Source of the DNA: an uncultured Collinsella sp. | GTDB taxonomy: Bacteria; Actinomycetota; Coriobacteriia; Coriobacteriales; Coriobacteriaceae | Assembly: GCA_902495545.1 (NCBI GenBank) | Contig: CABUXM010000025.1 | Location: 1-24,559, forward strand | Reading direction: 5' to 3' | DNA length: 24,559 nucleotides | Program-made: the position numbers and the translations under genes | Notes under the pieces: model-generated | Seen by the model: only the letters and a program-made list of their open reading frames with translations | Told to the model about the DNA's origin: nothing | Databases searched by the model: none | Shown here: positions 7,613-15,264 of the stretch, one piece after another | How the letters are laid out: every line of letters starts with the position of its first letter | Numbering within the stretch: position 1 is the stretch's first letter

Positions 7613-8968
7613 ATGAGCTACACGCAGAAAGTTCTCGAAGAGCTCAAGGCCCGCTATCCCGAGCAGCCTGAGTTCATCCAGGCCGCGACCGAGATCCTCG
7701 GCACCATCCAGCCGGCGCTCGACGCCCACCCCGAGTACGAGGAGGCCGCCCTGCTGGAGCGCCTTGTCGAGCCCGAGCGCATCGTTATGTTCCGTGTCCC
7801 CTGGGTCGACGACCAGGGCAAGGTCCAGGTCAACCGCGGCTACCGCGTCGAGTTCAACTCTGCCATTGGACCCTACAAGGGCGGTCTGCGCTTTAACCCG
7901 ACGGTCACCCTGGGCATGCTCAAGTTCCTGGGCCTGGAGCAGATCCTCAAGAACAGCCTGACCACCCTTCCCATGGGCGGCGGCAAGGGCGGTTCCGACT
8001 TTGACCCCAAGGGCAAGTCCAACAACGAGATCATGCACTTCTGCCAGTCCTTCATGACCGAGCTCTATCGCCACATTGGCCCCAACACCGACGTTCCCGC
8101 CGGCGACCTGGGCGTTGGCGGCCGCGAGGTTGCCTACCTGTTCGGTCAGTACAAGCGCCTGACCAACGAGTGGACCGGCGTCCTCACCGGCAAGGGCCTC
8201 TCCTTTGGCGGCTCGCTCGCCCGTACCGAGGCCACCGGCTACGGTCTGGCCTACTTTGTGGACGAGTACCTCAAGAGCCGCGGCGACTCCTTCGAGGGCA
8301 AGAACGTCGTCGTTCACGGTTCCGGTAACGTCGCCATCTACGCTGTCCAGAAGGTCTCCCAGCTCGGCGGCAAGGTGCTTGCCTGCTCCGACACCCACGG
8401 CTGGGTCGAGGATCCCGACGGCATCGACTACACCGTGCTCGAGCACGTCTACAACAAGAAGCGCTCCGGCCACGACAAGGGTGTCACGCTCGCCATGTAC
8501 GTTGACGAGAAGCCCAACGCCGTGTGGCACGAGGGCGACGGCCGCGGCGTGTGGCAGCTTCCCTGCGACATCGCGCTGCCCTGCGCTCGCGAGAACACGC
8601 TGCTGCTCGAGGACGCCCAGGCGCTCGTCGCCAACGGCTGCAAGGTGGTCGGCGAGGGTGCGAACATGCCTACGACCATCGAGGCCACGACCTACTTCCA
8701 GGAGAACGGCGTCGCCTTCATGCCCGGTAAGGCTGCCAACGCCGGTGGCGTGCTCGTGTCCGGCCTTGAGATGAGCCAGAACGCCGAGCACCTGTCCTGG
8801 ACCTTCGAGGAGGTCGACGGCAAGCTCGAGCAGCTCATGCGCGGCATGTTCCACAACGTGGACGACACCGCCAAGGAGTATGGCCAGGAGGGCAACTTTG
8901 TCATGGGCGCCAACATCGCCGGCTTCCTGAAGGTCGCCGATGCCATGCTCGCCCAGGGTGTCTGCTAA
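7613..8968 (+). CDS. gdhA: NADP-type glutamate dehydrogenase
   Basis: A 451-residue hexameric-type glutamate dehydrogenase that interconverts 2-oxoglutarate plus ammonia and glutamate. It is the cytoplasmic entry point of ammonia into amino acids. The substrate region GPYKGGLRFNPTVTLGMLKF (86-105) and the catalytic PMGGGKGGSDFDPKGKS with K125 are intact. The Rossmann-domain stretch VVVHGSGNVAIYAVQK and the GEGANMPTTIEA motif follow. Length matches the small-subunit GDH class (about 445-450). The start is set by a strong site, GGAGGAA (7604-7610), 2 nt before ATG 7613 (GGAGG at 4-5 nt). Codon use is highly biased to C-ending codons, suggesting high expression. It has its own candidate promoter and a terminator, so it is probably monocistronic, between the Se/Mo genes and the hydroxylase genes. 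Confidence 0.97.
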   Translation: MSYTQKVLEELKARYPEQPEFIQAATEILGTIQPALDAHPEYEEAALLERLVEPERIVMFRVPWVDDQGKVQVNRGYRVEFNSAIGPYKGGLRFNPTVTLGMLKFLGLEQILKNSLTTLPMGGGKGGSDFDPKGKSNNEIMHFCQSFMTELYRHIGPNTDVPAGDLGVGGREVAYLFGQYKRLTNEWTGVLTGKGLSFGGSLARTEATGYGLAYFVDEYLKSRGDSFEGKNVVVHGSGNVAIYAVQKVSQLGGKVLACSDTHGWVEDPDGIDYTVLEHVYNKKRSGHDKGVTLAMYVDEKPNAVWHEGDGRGVWQLPCDIALPCARENTLLLEDAQALVANGCKVVGEGANMPTTIEATTYFQENGVAFMPGKAANAGGVLVSGLEMSQNAEHLSWTFEEVDGKLEQLMRGMFHNVDDTAKEYGQEGNFVMGANIAGFLKVADAMLAQGVC

Positions 8969-8996
8969 TCCCTGCCTGACATAGCATGTGATGAGA

Positions 8997-9025
8997 CTCT
9001 CGGCTCAACGCCGGGAGCCTTTTTT
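8997..9025 (+). terminator. Intrinsic terminator of gdhA
   Basis: CTCTCGGC (8997-9004), loop TCAAC, and GCCGGGAG (9010-9017) form an 8-bp stem with one T-G pair, followed by CC and TTTTTT (9020-9025). Confidence 0.85.
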
Positions 9026-9055
9026 GATCCAAAGGGGACGGAGGAAAACGGATCA
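9025..9055 (+). repeat. Small foldback with a GGGGACGG loop
   Basis: TGATCC (9025-9030) and GGATCA (9050-9055) flank AAAGGGGACGGAGGAAAAC. The G-rich loop resembles the GACGGGG motif of the foldbacks at 21371, 22778, 22818 and 23243. It lies between the gdhA terminator and the hydroxylase genes. Confidence 0.4.
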
Positions 9056-9120
9056 TTTTGTCTCGGCATGAGTTGCGGCCCCTCGTTTGGTACACTTAAA
9101 AGTACTGGACAAGTGGAGAG

Positions 9121-10035
9121 ATGGGGGAGAACGTGCTCAAGTTCGGTTCCTACGTCCGTGTTGGAAACGCGGCCGAAGCCTATGAGCTCTTACAGAAGAA
9201 CCGCAACAACAAGATTGTGGGCGGCGGCATCTGGATGCGCCTGGGTTCGCGTCGTGTGGCGACGGCGATTGACCTTTCGGCCTGCGGACTCGATCAGATC
9301 GAGGAGACCGAGACCGAGTTTCGCATCGGTGCCATGTGCACCCTGCGCCAGCTCGAGCGCCATGCCGAGCTCAACGCGCTTGTCAACAATGTTTTTGAGT
9401 TTGCCGTCCATGACATCGTGGGTGTGCAGCTGCGCAACACCGCCACGGTAGGCGGCAGCATCTACGGCCGTTTTGGTTTCTCGGACGTGCTCTCGGCCTT
9501 CCTGGCGCTCGATTCGTATGTTGAGCTGACGGGTGCCGGCCGCGTGCCGCTCGCGGAGTTCGTGGACATGGGCTATGTGCGCGACGTGATCGAGCACATC
9601 GTGGTCGTCAAGCACGATTACCGCGCGAGCTACGAGGCCGTGCGCAAGGCCGCGACCGATTTCCCCTCCTTAAACGTCACCGCTGCCTGGTGGGACAACA
9701 GCTGGCATGTCACCGTGGGTGCCCGCCCGCTGCGCGCGACCTTGCTGCAGGGCGAGGCATGCGGCCTGGTGAACGAGCAGCCTTCCGAGGACGAGCTTCG
9801 TGCCCTTGCCGTGTCCGTACGCGCGCTGAGCTACGGCACCAACCTGTGGGGTTCGGCCGAGTACCGCCGTCGCATCTCGGCGCCGCTTGCCGTGCAGGCC
9901 GTGCGCCGCGCCGCCGGCATCGAGCTTTCGGCCGCGCTTGCCCGCGAGCTCGAGTGTGTGCAGATCCCTAAATTTGCCACGGACGAGTATTCCTGCCGCC
10001 GCGTGCCCGGCGTCGATTCTAGCGAGGTGCGCTAA
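9121..10035 (+). CDS. Molybdenum hydroxylase FAD-binding subunit (XdhB/YgfM-like)
   Basis: A 304-residue protein of the CO-dehydrogenase flavoprotein fold (medium subunit of xanthine dehydrogenase-type enzymes). FAD-contact motifs are present in slightly divergent form: KIVGGGIWMRLGSRR (about 31-45), and GVQLRNTATVGGSIYGRFGFSD (about 101-122), where most relatives have an IRN-x-ATxGGN-like sequence. It should pass electrons from the Fe-S clusters of the next gene product to NAD or another acceptor. The start is uncertain: ATG 9121 has GGAG (9115-9118) very close, while an in-frame GTG at 9133 has GGGGGAG (9123-9129) 3 nt before it. The stop shares one base with the next start (TAATG), so the two are tightly coupled. 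Substrate is unknown. Confidence 0.85.
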   Translation: MGENVLKFGSYVRVGNAAEAYELLQKNRNNKIVGGGIWMRLGSRRVATAIDLSACGLDQIEETETEFRIGAMCTLRQLERHAELNALVNNVFEFAVHDIVGVQLRNTATVGGSIYGRFGFSDVLSAFLALDSYVELTGAGRVPLAEFVDMGYVRDVIEHIVVVKHDYRASYEAVRKAATDFPSLNVTAAWWDNSWHVTVGARPLRATLLQGEACGLVNEQPSEDELRALAVSVRALSYGTNLWGSAEYRRRISAPLAVQAVRRAAGIELSAALARELECVQIPKFATDEYSCRRVPGVDSSEVR

Positions 10036-12866
10036 TGGCTGCCAAACTCATCGATCTTTCCTTTACGCTCAACGGCCGCAAGGTCAAGGTTCAGATTGCC
10101 CCCGACACCATGCTCTTTGCGTTGCTGCGCGAGCAGGGTTGCGCGTCGGTTCGCTGTGCCTGCGAAACCACCAACTGCGGCCTGTGCACGGTGTGGCTCG
10201 ACGGCGACCCGGTGCTGAGCTGCTCGGTTCCCGCCGCGCGCGTTGAGGGCCGCTCCATCACCACGCTTGAGGGCCTTAAGGCCGAGTCCGAGGCGCTTGC
10301 CCGCGCTATGGCTGCCGAAGGCGCCGAGCAGTGCGGTTTTTGCGCCCCCGGCCTCATCATGAACGTGCTGGCGCTCGCCCGCGCTGCCAAGGAGGACCCG
10401 AGCCTCGTCGCTACGCGCGAGGAGCTCTCGCGCCAGCTCGCTGGCAACCTCTGCCGTTGCAGCGGCTACGAGAGCCAGCTGCGCGCCATTGTCCGCTTTC
10501 TCAACGAGTCCGGCGTGCAGGTGGGCTTCGAGATGCCCGAGCTTCCGGTCAACGACACCAGCTGCGACGGTGTCGCGTACAAGCAGATTACTCACAAGCA
10601 GCCCAAGAAGGACTCGAAGGCGCTGCTCGAGGGCCGTCCCGTCTACACGGGCGATATGGTGCCCGCCGGCGCGCTCATCGTCAAACTCAAGCGCAGCCCG
10701 TATGCCCGCGCCAAGATCCGCTCCATCGATACGTCTCGCGCCCTTAAGGTGCCGGGCGTCGTGGGCGTCTATACCTACGAGGACGTGCCCAAGCGCCGCT
10801 TTACCATCGCCGGCCAGAGCTATCCGCAGCCGAGTCCCTACGATCGCCTGATCCTCGAGAACCTCGTGCGCTACCAAAACGAGGAGGTGGCGATCGTCAC
10901 CGCCGAGACCGAGGAGGCCGCCGACAAGGCACTCAAGCTCATTAAGGTCGACTATGAGGTGCTCGAGCCGCTGCTCGACTTTACCCAGGCACTCGATAAC
11001 GACATCGTGGTCCACCCCGAGGGCGACGTGACCTTTATGTTCCCGCAGGGCGGTGACGTCCCGCGCAACTTGGTGTGCAGCGGCACGAGCGACTTTGGCG
11101 ACCTGGACGAGGCCTTCGCCCAGAGCGACATCGTCTTTGAGCGCACCTACACCAGCCAGGCTACGCAGACCGCGCCCATGGAGACCTTCCGTGCCTTCGC
11201 GACGACCGACGCGTTCGGCCGCATCTCGGTGACCACCTCTACGCAGGTACCCTTCCACGTGCGCCGCATGGTCGCGCAGTCGCTCGACATTCCGCAGTCG
11301 CAGGTGCAGGTTATTAAGCCGCGCATCGGCGGCGGCTTTGGCTCCAAGCAGACGGGCTGCTGCGAGATCTTCGTGGCGTTCGTCACCCAGCAGACTGGCC
11401 GTCCGAGCTACTGCTGCTACACCCGCGAGGAGACCATCACTGCGGGCAACTCGCGTCACCAGATGCAGATGACCGTCAAGCTGGGCGCCATGAACGACGG
11501 CACCATCACGGCCATCGATCTGCACACGTTGTCCAACGCCGGCGCGTACGGCGAGCACGCTACCACGACGATCGGCCTCTCGGGCCACAAGAGCCTGCCC
11601 ATCTACAACCATGTGAAGGCGAGCCGCTTTAGGTGGGACGCCGTCTACACCAACACCAACCGCGGCGGCGCGTATCGTGGCTACGGTGCCACCCAGGGCC
11701 AGTTTGCCGTTGAGAGTGCCGTCAACGAGCTCGCCGACATGCTGCACATGGACCCCGCCGACCTGCGCCTTAAGAACATCGTGCGCGAGGGCGAGACCAT
11801 GCCGCAGTACTACAACGAGAAGCTCAATGCCTGCGCGCTCGACCGCTGCCTGCTGCGTGCGATGGACATGATCGGCTGGCGCGACAAGCCGCTGGCCGTG
11901 GACCTGGGCGACCGCGTGCGCGCCCTGGGCTGCGCGCTCACCATGCAGGGCTCGGGCATCTCCAACGTGGACATCGCCGGCATCGACATGCGCCTGGAAG
12001 AGGACGGCTTCATTACCATCGGCACCGGTGCCACCGATAACGGCATGGGCGTCGACACGATCCTGGCGCAGATTGCCGCCGAGGAGCTGGGCGTGGAGAG
12101 CTCACTGATCGTGGTGCGCGGCGTGGACACCGACGTGTCGCCGTTCGACGCCGGCTCGTACGCGAGCTCGGGCACGTACGTGACGGGCCTGGCAGCCAAG
12201 AACGCCGCGACCGAGCTGCGCGAGAAGATTTGCGCCAAGGCCGCCGAGATGTGGGACGTTGACGCTACCGACGTGGTATTCGACGGCCAGTACGTGCGCC
12301 TGTCCGACGAGCGCGCCGCTCGCGAGCGCGGTCGCTACCTTACGCTGCGCGACTTTGCCAACCTGTGTGTCAAGAACATTGCGGGCGGCGACGCGCTCAC
12401 CTCGCATGCCTCTGCCTGCCTGCCCGTTTCGCCTCCGCCGTTTATGGCCGGTATTGCCGAGGTCGAGGTCGACAAGGCCACTGGCAAGGTGACCGTGGTG
12501 GATTACGCCGCTGCCGTTGACTGCGGCACCGTGATCAACGAGGCGCTCGCGCGCGTCCAGGCCGAGGGCGGCATTGCCCAAGGTATCGGTCACGCGCTCT
12601 ACGAGATTGTTGAGCACGACGACCGCGGCCGCCTGCGCACCGGCAACTTTATGAGCTACAAGTTGCCCACGCGCCTGGATATCGGCAGTATTCGCGTGGC
12701 CTTTGAGCCGAGCTACGAGCCGACGGGCCCGTTTGGCGCCAAGTCGATCGGTGAGGTCGTCATCAACACGCCGCTCGCCGCCGTGGCCTCGGCCGTGGCA
12801 CACGCCACCGGCCACCAGGTTCGCTCGCTGCCGATCACGCCCGAGAAGGCCCTGCTGGGGGAGTAA
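10035..12866 (+). CDS. Fused 2Fe-2S / molybdopterin-binding hydroxylase subunit, XdhD-like
   Basis: A 943-residue fusion. Residues 1-160 are the two 2Fe-2S domains with all ligands: C43-x4-C48-x2-C51 and C63 (plant-type), then C100-x2-C103 and C140-x-C142. From about 195 to the end is the xanthine-oxidase-type molybdopterin domain. It includes the GQSYPQPSPYDR stretch, PRIGGGFGSKQ (Q loop), RGGAYRGYGATQGQ, and GPFGAKSIGE with the catalytic E907. The fused layout and many motifs match E. coli XdhD, a protein discussed in purine and selenium-dependent metabolism. The E. coli protein has lost its 2Fe-2S cysteines, while this one keeps them. A selenium-dependent purine or other N-heterocycle hydroxylase is therefore likely but not proven. 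The start uses GAGGTG (10024-10029) and overlaps the FAD-subunit stop by 1 nt. A strong terminator follows. Confidence 0.88.
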   Translation: MAAKLIDLSFTLNGRKVKVQIAPDTMLFALLREQGCASVRCACETTNCGLCTVWLDGDPVLSCSVPAARVEGRSITTLEGLKAESEALARAMAAEGAEQCGFCAPGLIMNVLALARAAKEDPSLVATREELSRQLAGNLCRCSGYESQLRAIVRFLNESGVQVGFEMPELPVNDTSCDGVAYKQITHKQPKKDSKALLEGRPVYTGDMVPAGALIVKLKRSPYARAKIRSIDTSRALKVPGVVGVYTYEDVPKRRFTIAGQSYPQPSPYDRLILENLVRYQNEEVAIVTAETEEAADKALKLIKVDYEVLEPLLDFTQALDNDIVVHPEGDVTFMFPQGGDVPRNLVCSGTSDFGDLDEAFAQSDIVFERTYTSQATQTAPMETFRAFATTDAFGRISVTTSTQVPFHVRRMVAQSLDIPQSQVQVIKPRIGGGFGSKQTGCCEIFVAFVTQQTGRPSYCCYTREETITAGNSRHQMQMTVKLGAMNDGTITAIDLHTLSNAGAYGEHATTTIGLSGHKSLPIYNHVKASRFRWDAVYTNTNRGGAYRGYGATQGQFAVESAVNELADMLHMDPADLRLKNIVREGETMPQYYNEKLNACALDRCLLRAMDMIGWRDKPLAVDLGDRVRALGCALTMQGSGISNVDIAGIDMRLEEDGFITIGTGATDNGMGVDTILAQIAAEELGVESSLIVVRGVDTDVSPFDAGSYASSGTYVTGLAAKNAATELREKICAKAAEMWDVDATDVVFDGQYVRLSDERAARERGRYLTLRDFANLCVKNIAGGDALTSHASACLPVSPPPFMAGIAEVEVDKATGKVTVVDYAAAVDCGTVINEALARVQAEGGIAQGIGHALYEIVEHDDRGRLRTGNFMSYKLPTRLDIGSIRVAFEPSYEPTGPFGAKSIGEVVINTPLAAVASAVAHATGHQVRSLPITPEKALLGE

Positions 12867-12890
12867 CAGGTCAGCGAACAAGTCGTAATT

Positions 12891-12920
12891 GGCGGGGCGG
12901 GACAACTCGCCCCGCCTTTT
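12891..12920 (+). terminator. Intrinsic terminator of the hydroxylase operon
   Basis: GGCGGGGCG (12891-12899) pairs perfectly with CGCCCCGCC (12908-12916) with an 8-nt loop, followed by TTTT (12917-12920). Confidence 0.88.
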
Positions 12921-12978
12921 GCACTCGTGGTGAGGTCGTGAGCCTGTAAAACGTGTGCGTGCGCTTGTCGTTCGTATC

Positions 12979-12987
12979 TGCTATCAT
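12979..12987 (+). promoter_or_regulatory. Candidate extended -10 promoter for tRNA-Leu
   Basis: TGC directly before TATCAT (12982-12987) forms an extended -10 element about 20 nt before the tRNA 5' end. TTGTCG (12965-12970) is too close to serve as a normally spaced -35. Confidence 0.35.
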
Positions 12988-13006
12988 TCCTAGTCTGTGC
13001 GCTCAT

Positions 13007-13090
13007 GCGGGCGTGGCGGAATTGGTAGACGCGCCAGATTTAGGTTCTGGTGGGATTCCCGTGAAGGTTCGAGTCCTTTCGCCCGCACCA
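13007..13090 (+). tRNA. tRNA-Leu (anticodon TAG)
   Basis: The acceptor GCGGGCG (13007-13013) pairs with CGCCCGC (13080-13086), followed by A13087 and an encoded CCA (13088-13090). The anticodon stem CCAGA/TCTGG (13034-13038 and 13046-13050) encloses TTTAGGT with anticodon TAG at 13041-13043, which reads CUA and related Leu codons. The long variable arm (TGGGATTCCCGT region) is typical of class II tRNA-Leu, and the T loop TTCGAGT is standard. Confidence 0.96.
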
Positions 13091-13097
13091 ACGCATC

Positions 13098-13126
13098 TGC
13101 GTCGGCTTCGGCCGTCGCGACTCTTT
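13098..13126 (+). terminator. Weak hairpin after tRNA-Leu
   Basis: TGCG and CGGC (13098-13106) around loop TTCG pair with GCCG and CGCG (13111-13119), with one T-T mismatch and a UUCG tetraloop. The stem is followed by ACTCTTTG. It is a possible tRNA terminator with a poor T tail. Confidence 0.35.
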
Positions 13127-13181
13127 GTTGCATAAAGGTACCAGCACCTCAGATAAGCTGGGCAGTATGAGGAGGAACGTG

Positions 13182-14480
13182 TTGAACATCACCGCTTCTG
13201 ACGTCAAGGACGCCAAGCTCACCGCTACGGTCACCATCCCGGCCGCCGACGTCGACGCCGCGATCAAGAAGGCCTACAAGGACACCGCCAAGAAGTACCG
13301 CTTCCCGGGCTTCCGCGCCGGCAAGGCTCCCCGTCCGGTCATTGACTCCGCTCTTGGCGCCGAGGCTACCCTCGCTCAGGCCACCAACGACCTGATCGCC
13401 GCCAACGAGCCCGCCGTCCTCAACGAGCTGGACATCGTCCCCACCAAGAGCGGTGACTACAAGGAGCTCGACCTCGCCAAGGATCACGAGGACTACACCT
13501 ACACCGTCGAGTTCTCCCTGCGTCCTGCTGCCGAGCTCTCCTCCTTCGACGCCGTCGAGATCGAGATGCCTCCCGCGGAGGTCACCGAGTCCGAGATCAA
13601 CAACCAGGTTGAGATGCTCCTCAACTACCGTGCCACCTTCGAGGACGTCGAGGGTCGCGCCGTCGAGGCCGAGGACTACGTCACCGTCGACCTCAAGGCC
13701 GTCGAGAACGCCGACAACTTTGCCGCCGAGGGCCGCATGCTCATCGCCGGTAGCGACAGCAACCCCAAGGAGTTCAACGAGGCCCTGATCGGCGCTAACG
13801 TTGACGACGTTAAGACCGTCACCTGGACCGACGAGGTCGAGGAGGGCGAGGAGGCCGAGACCCACACCGTCGAGGTCACCGTCAAGGGCATCAAGGTCCG
13901 CAACACCCCCGAGCTCACCGACGAGCTCGTCAAGTCCGACTTCGGCTTTGACAGCATCGACGCCATGCGCGACGCCATCAAGATTGAGATCGAGCAGGAC
14001 AAGGCTTCCCGCCTCCCGGCCGAGAAGGAGAACCGTTGCGTCTCCGCTCTCGCCGAGCGCCTGCAGCTCGACGAGATGGACGCCGACTACGAGCAGTCCG
14101 TCTTTGAGGAGCTTGGCCAGAACTTCCTGTCCAACCTCGCTGCCCGCGGCATGACCCTGGACACCTGGCTGCCGGCTTCCGGCCTGACCATGGAGCAGTT
14201 CATCGGCGACCTGCACAAGCAGGCCAACGACGTTGCCCGCGAGTCCCTGGCGCTCGACGCCCTCGCCCGTGAGCTCAAGATCGAGGTCACCGAGGACGAC
14301 GTCAACGCCGAGTTCGAGAAGGCTGGCGTCAAGGACGTCGAGGCTTCCAAGGCCGAGTTTATCGCCGATGGCCGTATGCCTGCCGTCCGCGAGTCCATCC
14401 GTCGCTCCAAGGCCGTCGACCACCTGGTCGAGAACGCCAAGGTGACCGAGGTCGACGAGACCGCCAAGGACGCCGAGTAA
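13182..14480 (+). CDS. tig: Trigger factor, ribosome-associated chaperone
   Basis: A protein of 432 residues from the chosen start. It binds ribosomal protein L23 at the exit tunnel and helps nascent chains fold. The ribosome-docking signature FPGFRAGKAP is at 41-50, nearly the same position as in E. coli. The FKBP-like prolyl isomerase domain covers about 145-240 (EDYVTVDL to VTVKGIKV), and the helical C-terminal chaperone arms follow. Start choice: the perfect AGGAGG (13170-13175) points to TTG 13182 (6-nt spacing) or GTG 13179 (3 nt). The in-frame ATG at 13167 would put this site inside the gene. The protein is very acidic and Ala/Glu/Asp-rich, with strong C-ending codon bias. clpP and clpX follow in the same direction, the common tig-clpP-clpX arrangement linking folding and proteolysis. 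Confidence 0.95.
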   Translation: MNITASDVKDAKLTATVTIPAADVDAAIKKAYKDTAKKYRFPGFRAGKAPRPVIDSALGAEATLAQATNDLIAANEPAVLNELDIVPTKSGDYKELDLAKDHEDYTYTVEFSLRPAAELSSFDAVEIEMPPAEVTESEINNQVEMLLNYRATFEDVEGRAVEAEDYVTVDLKAVENADNFAAEGRMLIAGSDSNPKEFNEALIGANVDDVKTVTWTDEVEEGEEAETHTVEVTVKGIKVRNTPELTDELVKSDFGFDSIDAMRDAIKIEIEQDKASRLPAEKENRCVSALAERLQLDEMDADYEQSVFEELGQNFLSNLAARGMTLDTWLPASGLTMEQFIGDLHKQANDVARESLALDALARELKIEVTEDDVNAEFEKAGVKDVEASKAEFIADGRMPAVRESIRRSKAVDHLVENAKVTEVDETAKDAE

Positions 14481-14556
14481 TTCTCGCCACCTTTTCCGCG
14501 AGCGCATGGATGCGCCCGTGATGGGGTAAAGTTATAAGCCGGTTATCCGGTTGCTT

Positions 14557-14597
14557 CGTACGGTGCCAGCCAATGCATAGCATGCGGGCACCGTACG
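14557..14597 (+). repeat. Perfect 11-bp inverted repeat between tig and clpP
   Basis: CGTACGGTGCC (14557-14567) and GGCACCGTACG (14587-14597) form a perfect 11-bp stem. The 19-nt loop itself contains GCAT-AGC-ATGC, a small inner hairpin. Only TTT follows, so it could be a weak tig terminator or a control site for clpP, whose start is 46 nt downstream. No ClgR, CtsR or CIRCE consensus was seen. Confidence 0.6.
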
Positions 14598-14642
14598 TTT
14601 ATCTAGAACCACTATTGGTCCGTAAGAGAAATGGAGATGCGT

Positions 14643-15263
14643 ATGATCGCCAAGTTCGATTCCGCCCTCGTGCCATACGTTATCGAGCAGACGCCGCGCG
14701 GCGAGCGCAGCTACGATATCTATTCGCGCCTGCTCAACGACCGCATCATTTTCTTGGGCGAGGAGATCAACTCCGTCAGCGCCAACCTGGTCGTTGCCCA
14801 GCTGCTGCATCTTGAGAGCCAGGATGCCGAGAAGGATATCTCGCTCTACATCAATTCGCCCGGTGGCGAGGTCTACTCCGGCCTGGCGATTCTGGACACC
14901 ATGAACTTCATCAAGCCGCAGGTCTCCACCATCTGCGTCGGTATGGCCGCGTCCATGGCCGCTGTGCTGCTTTCGGCCGGCGCCAAGGGCAAGCGCTTCT
15001 GCCTGCCGCACTCCAAGGTCATGATTCACCAGCCCAGCGGCGGTGCCCAGGGTCAGCAGACCGAGATTGAGATCGTTGCCGAGGAGATCAAGAAGACTCG
15101 CCGCGAGCTCAACCAGATCCTGTCCGACGCCTCTGGCCAGCCTATCGAAAAGGTCCAGGCCGATACCGAGCGCGACAACTACCTGACCGCTTCTGAGGCC
15201 CTCGACTACGGTCTGATCGACCGTATCGTCACCTCGCGCGATCTCGCCGCGAAGGACGCCTAG
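14643..15263 (+). CDS. clpP: ATP-dependent Clp protease proteolytic subunit ClpP
   Basis: A 206-residue serine peptidase that forms the two-ring proteolytic chamber of ClpXP. The catalytic triad is S104 (GMAASMAAVLL), H129 (MIHQPSGG) and D178 (ERDNYLT). The N-terminal motif VIEQTPRGERSYDIYSRLL and the oligomer strand YINSPGGEVYSG match the family. ATG 14643 is chosen because GGAG (14633-14636) lies 6 nt before it; in-frame ATGs at 14631 and 14637 are less well placed. clpX starts 1 nt after the stop, so the protease and its unfoldase are co-translated. Only one clpP is seen here, although actinobacteria often have more than one. Confidence 0.97.
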   Translation: MIAKFDSALVPYVIEQTPRGERSYDIYSRLLNDRIIFLGEEINSVSANLVVAQLLHLESQDAEKDISLYINSPGGEVYSGLAILDTMNFIKPQVSTICVGMAASMAAVLLSAGAKGKRFCLPHSKVMIHQPSGGAQGQQTEIEIVAEEIKKTRRELNQILSDASGQPIEKVQADTERDNYLTASEALDYGLIDRIVTSRDLAAKDA

Positions 15264-15264
15264 G

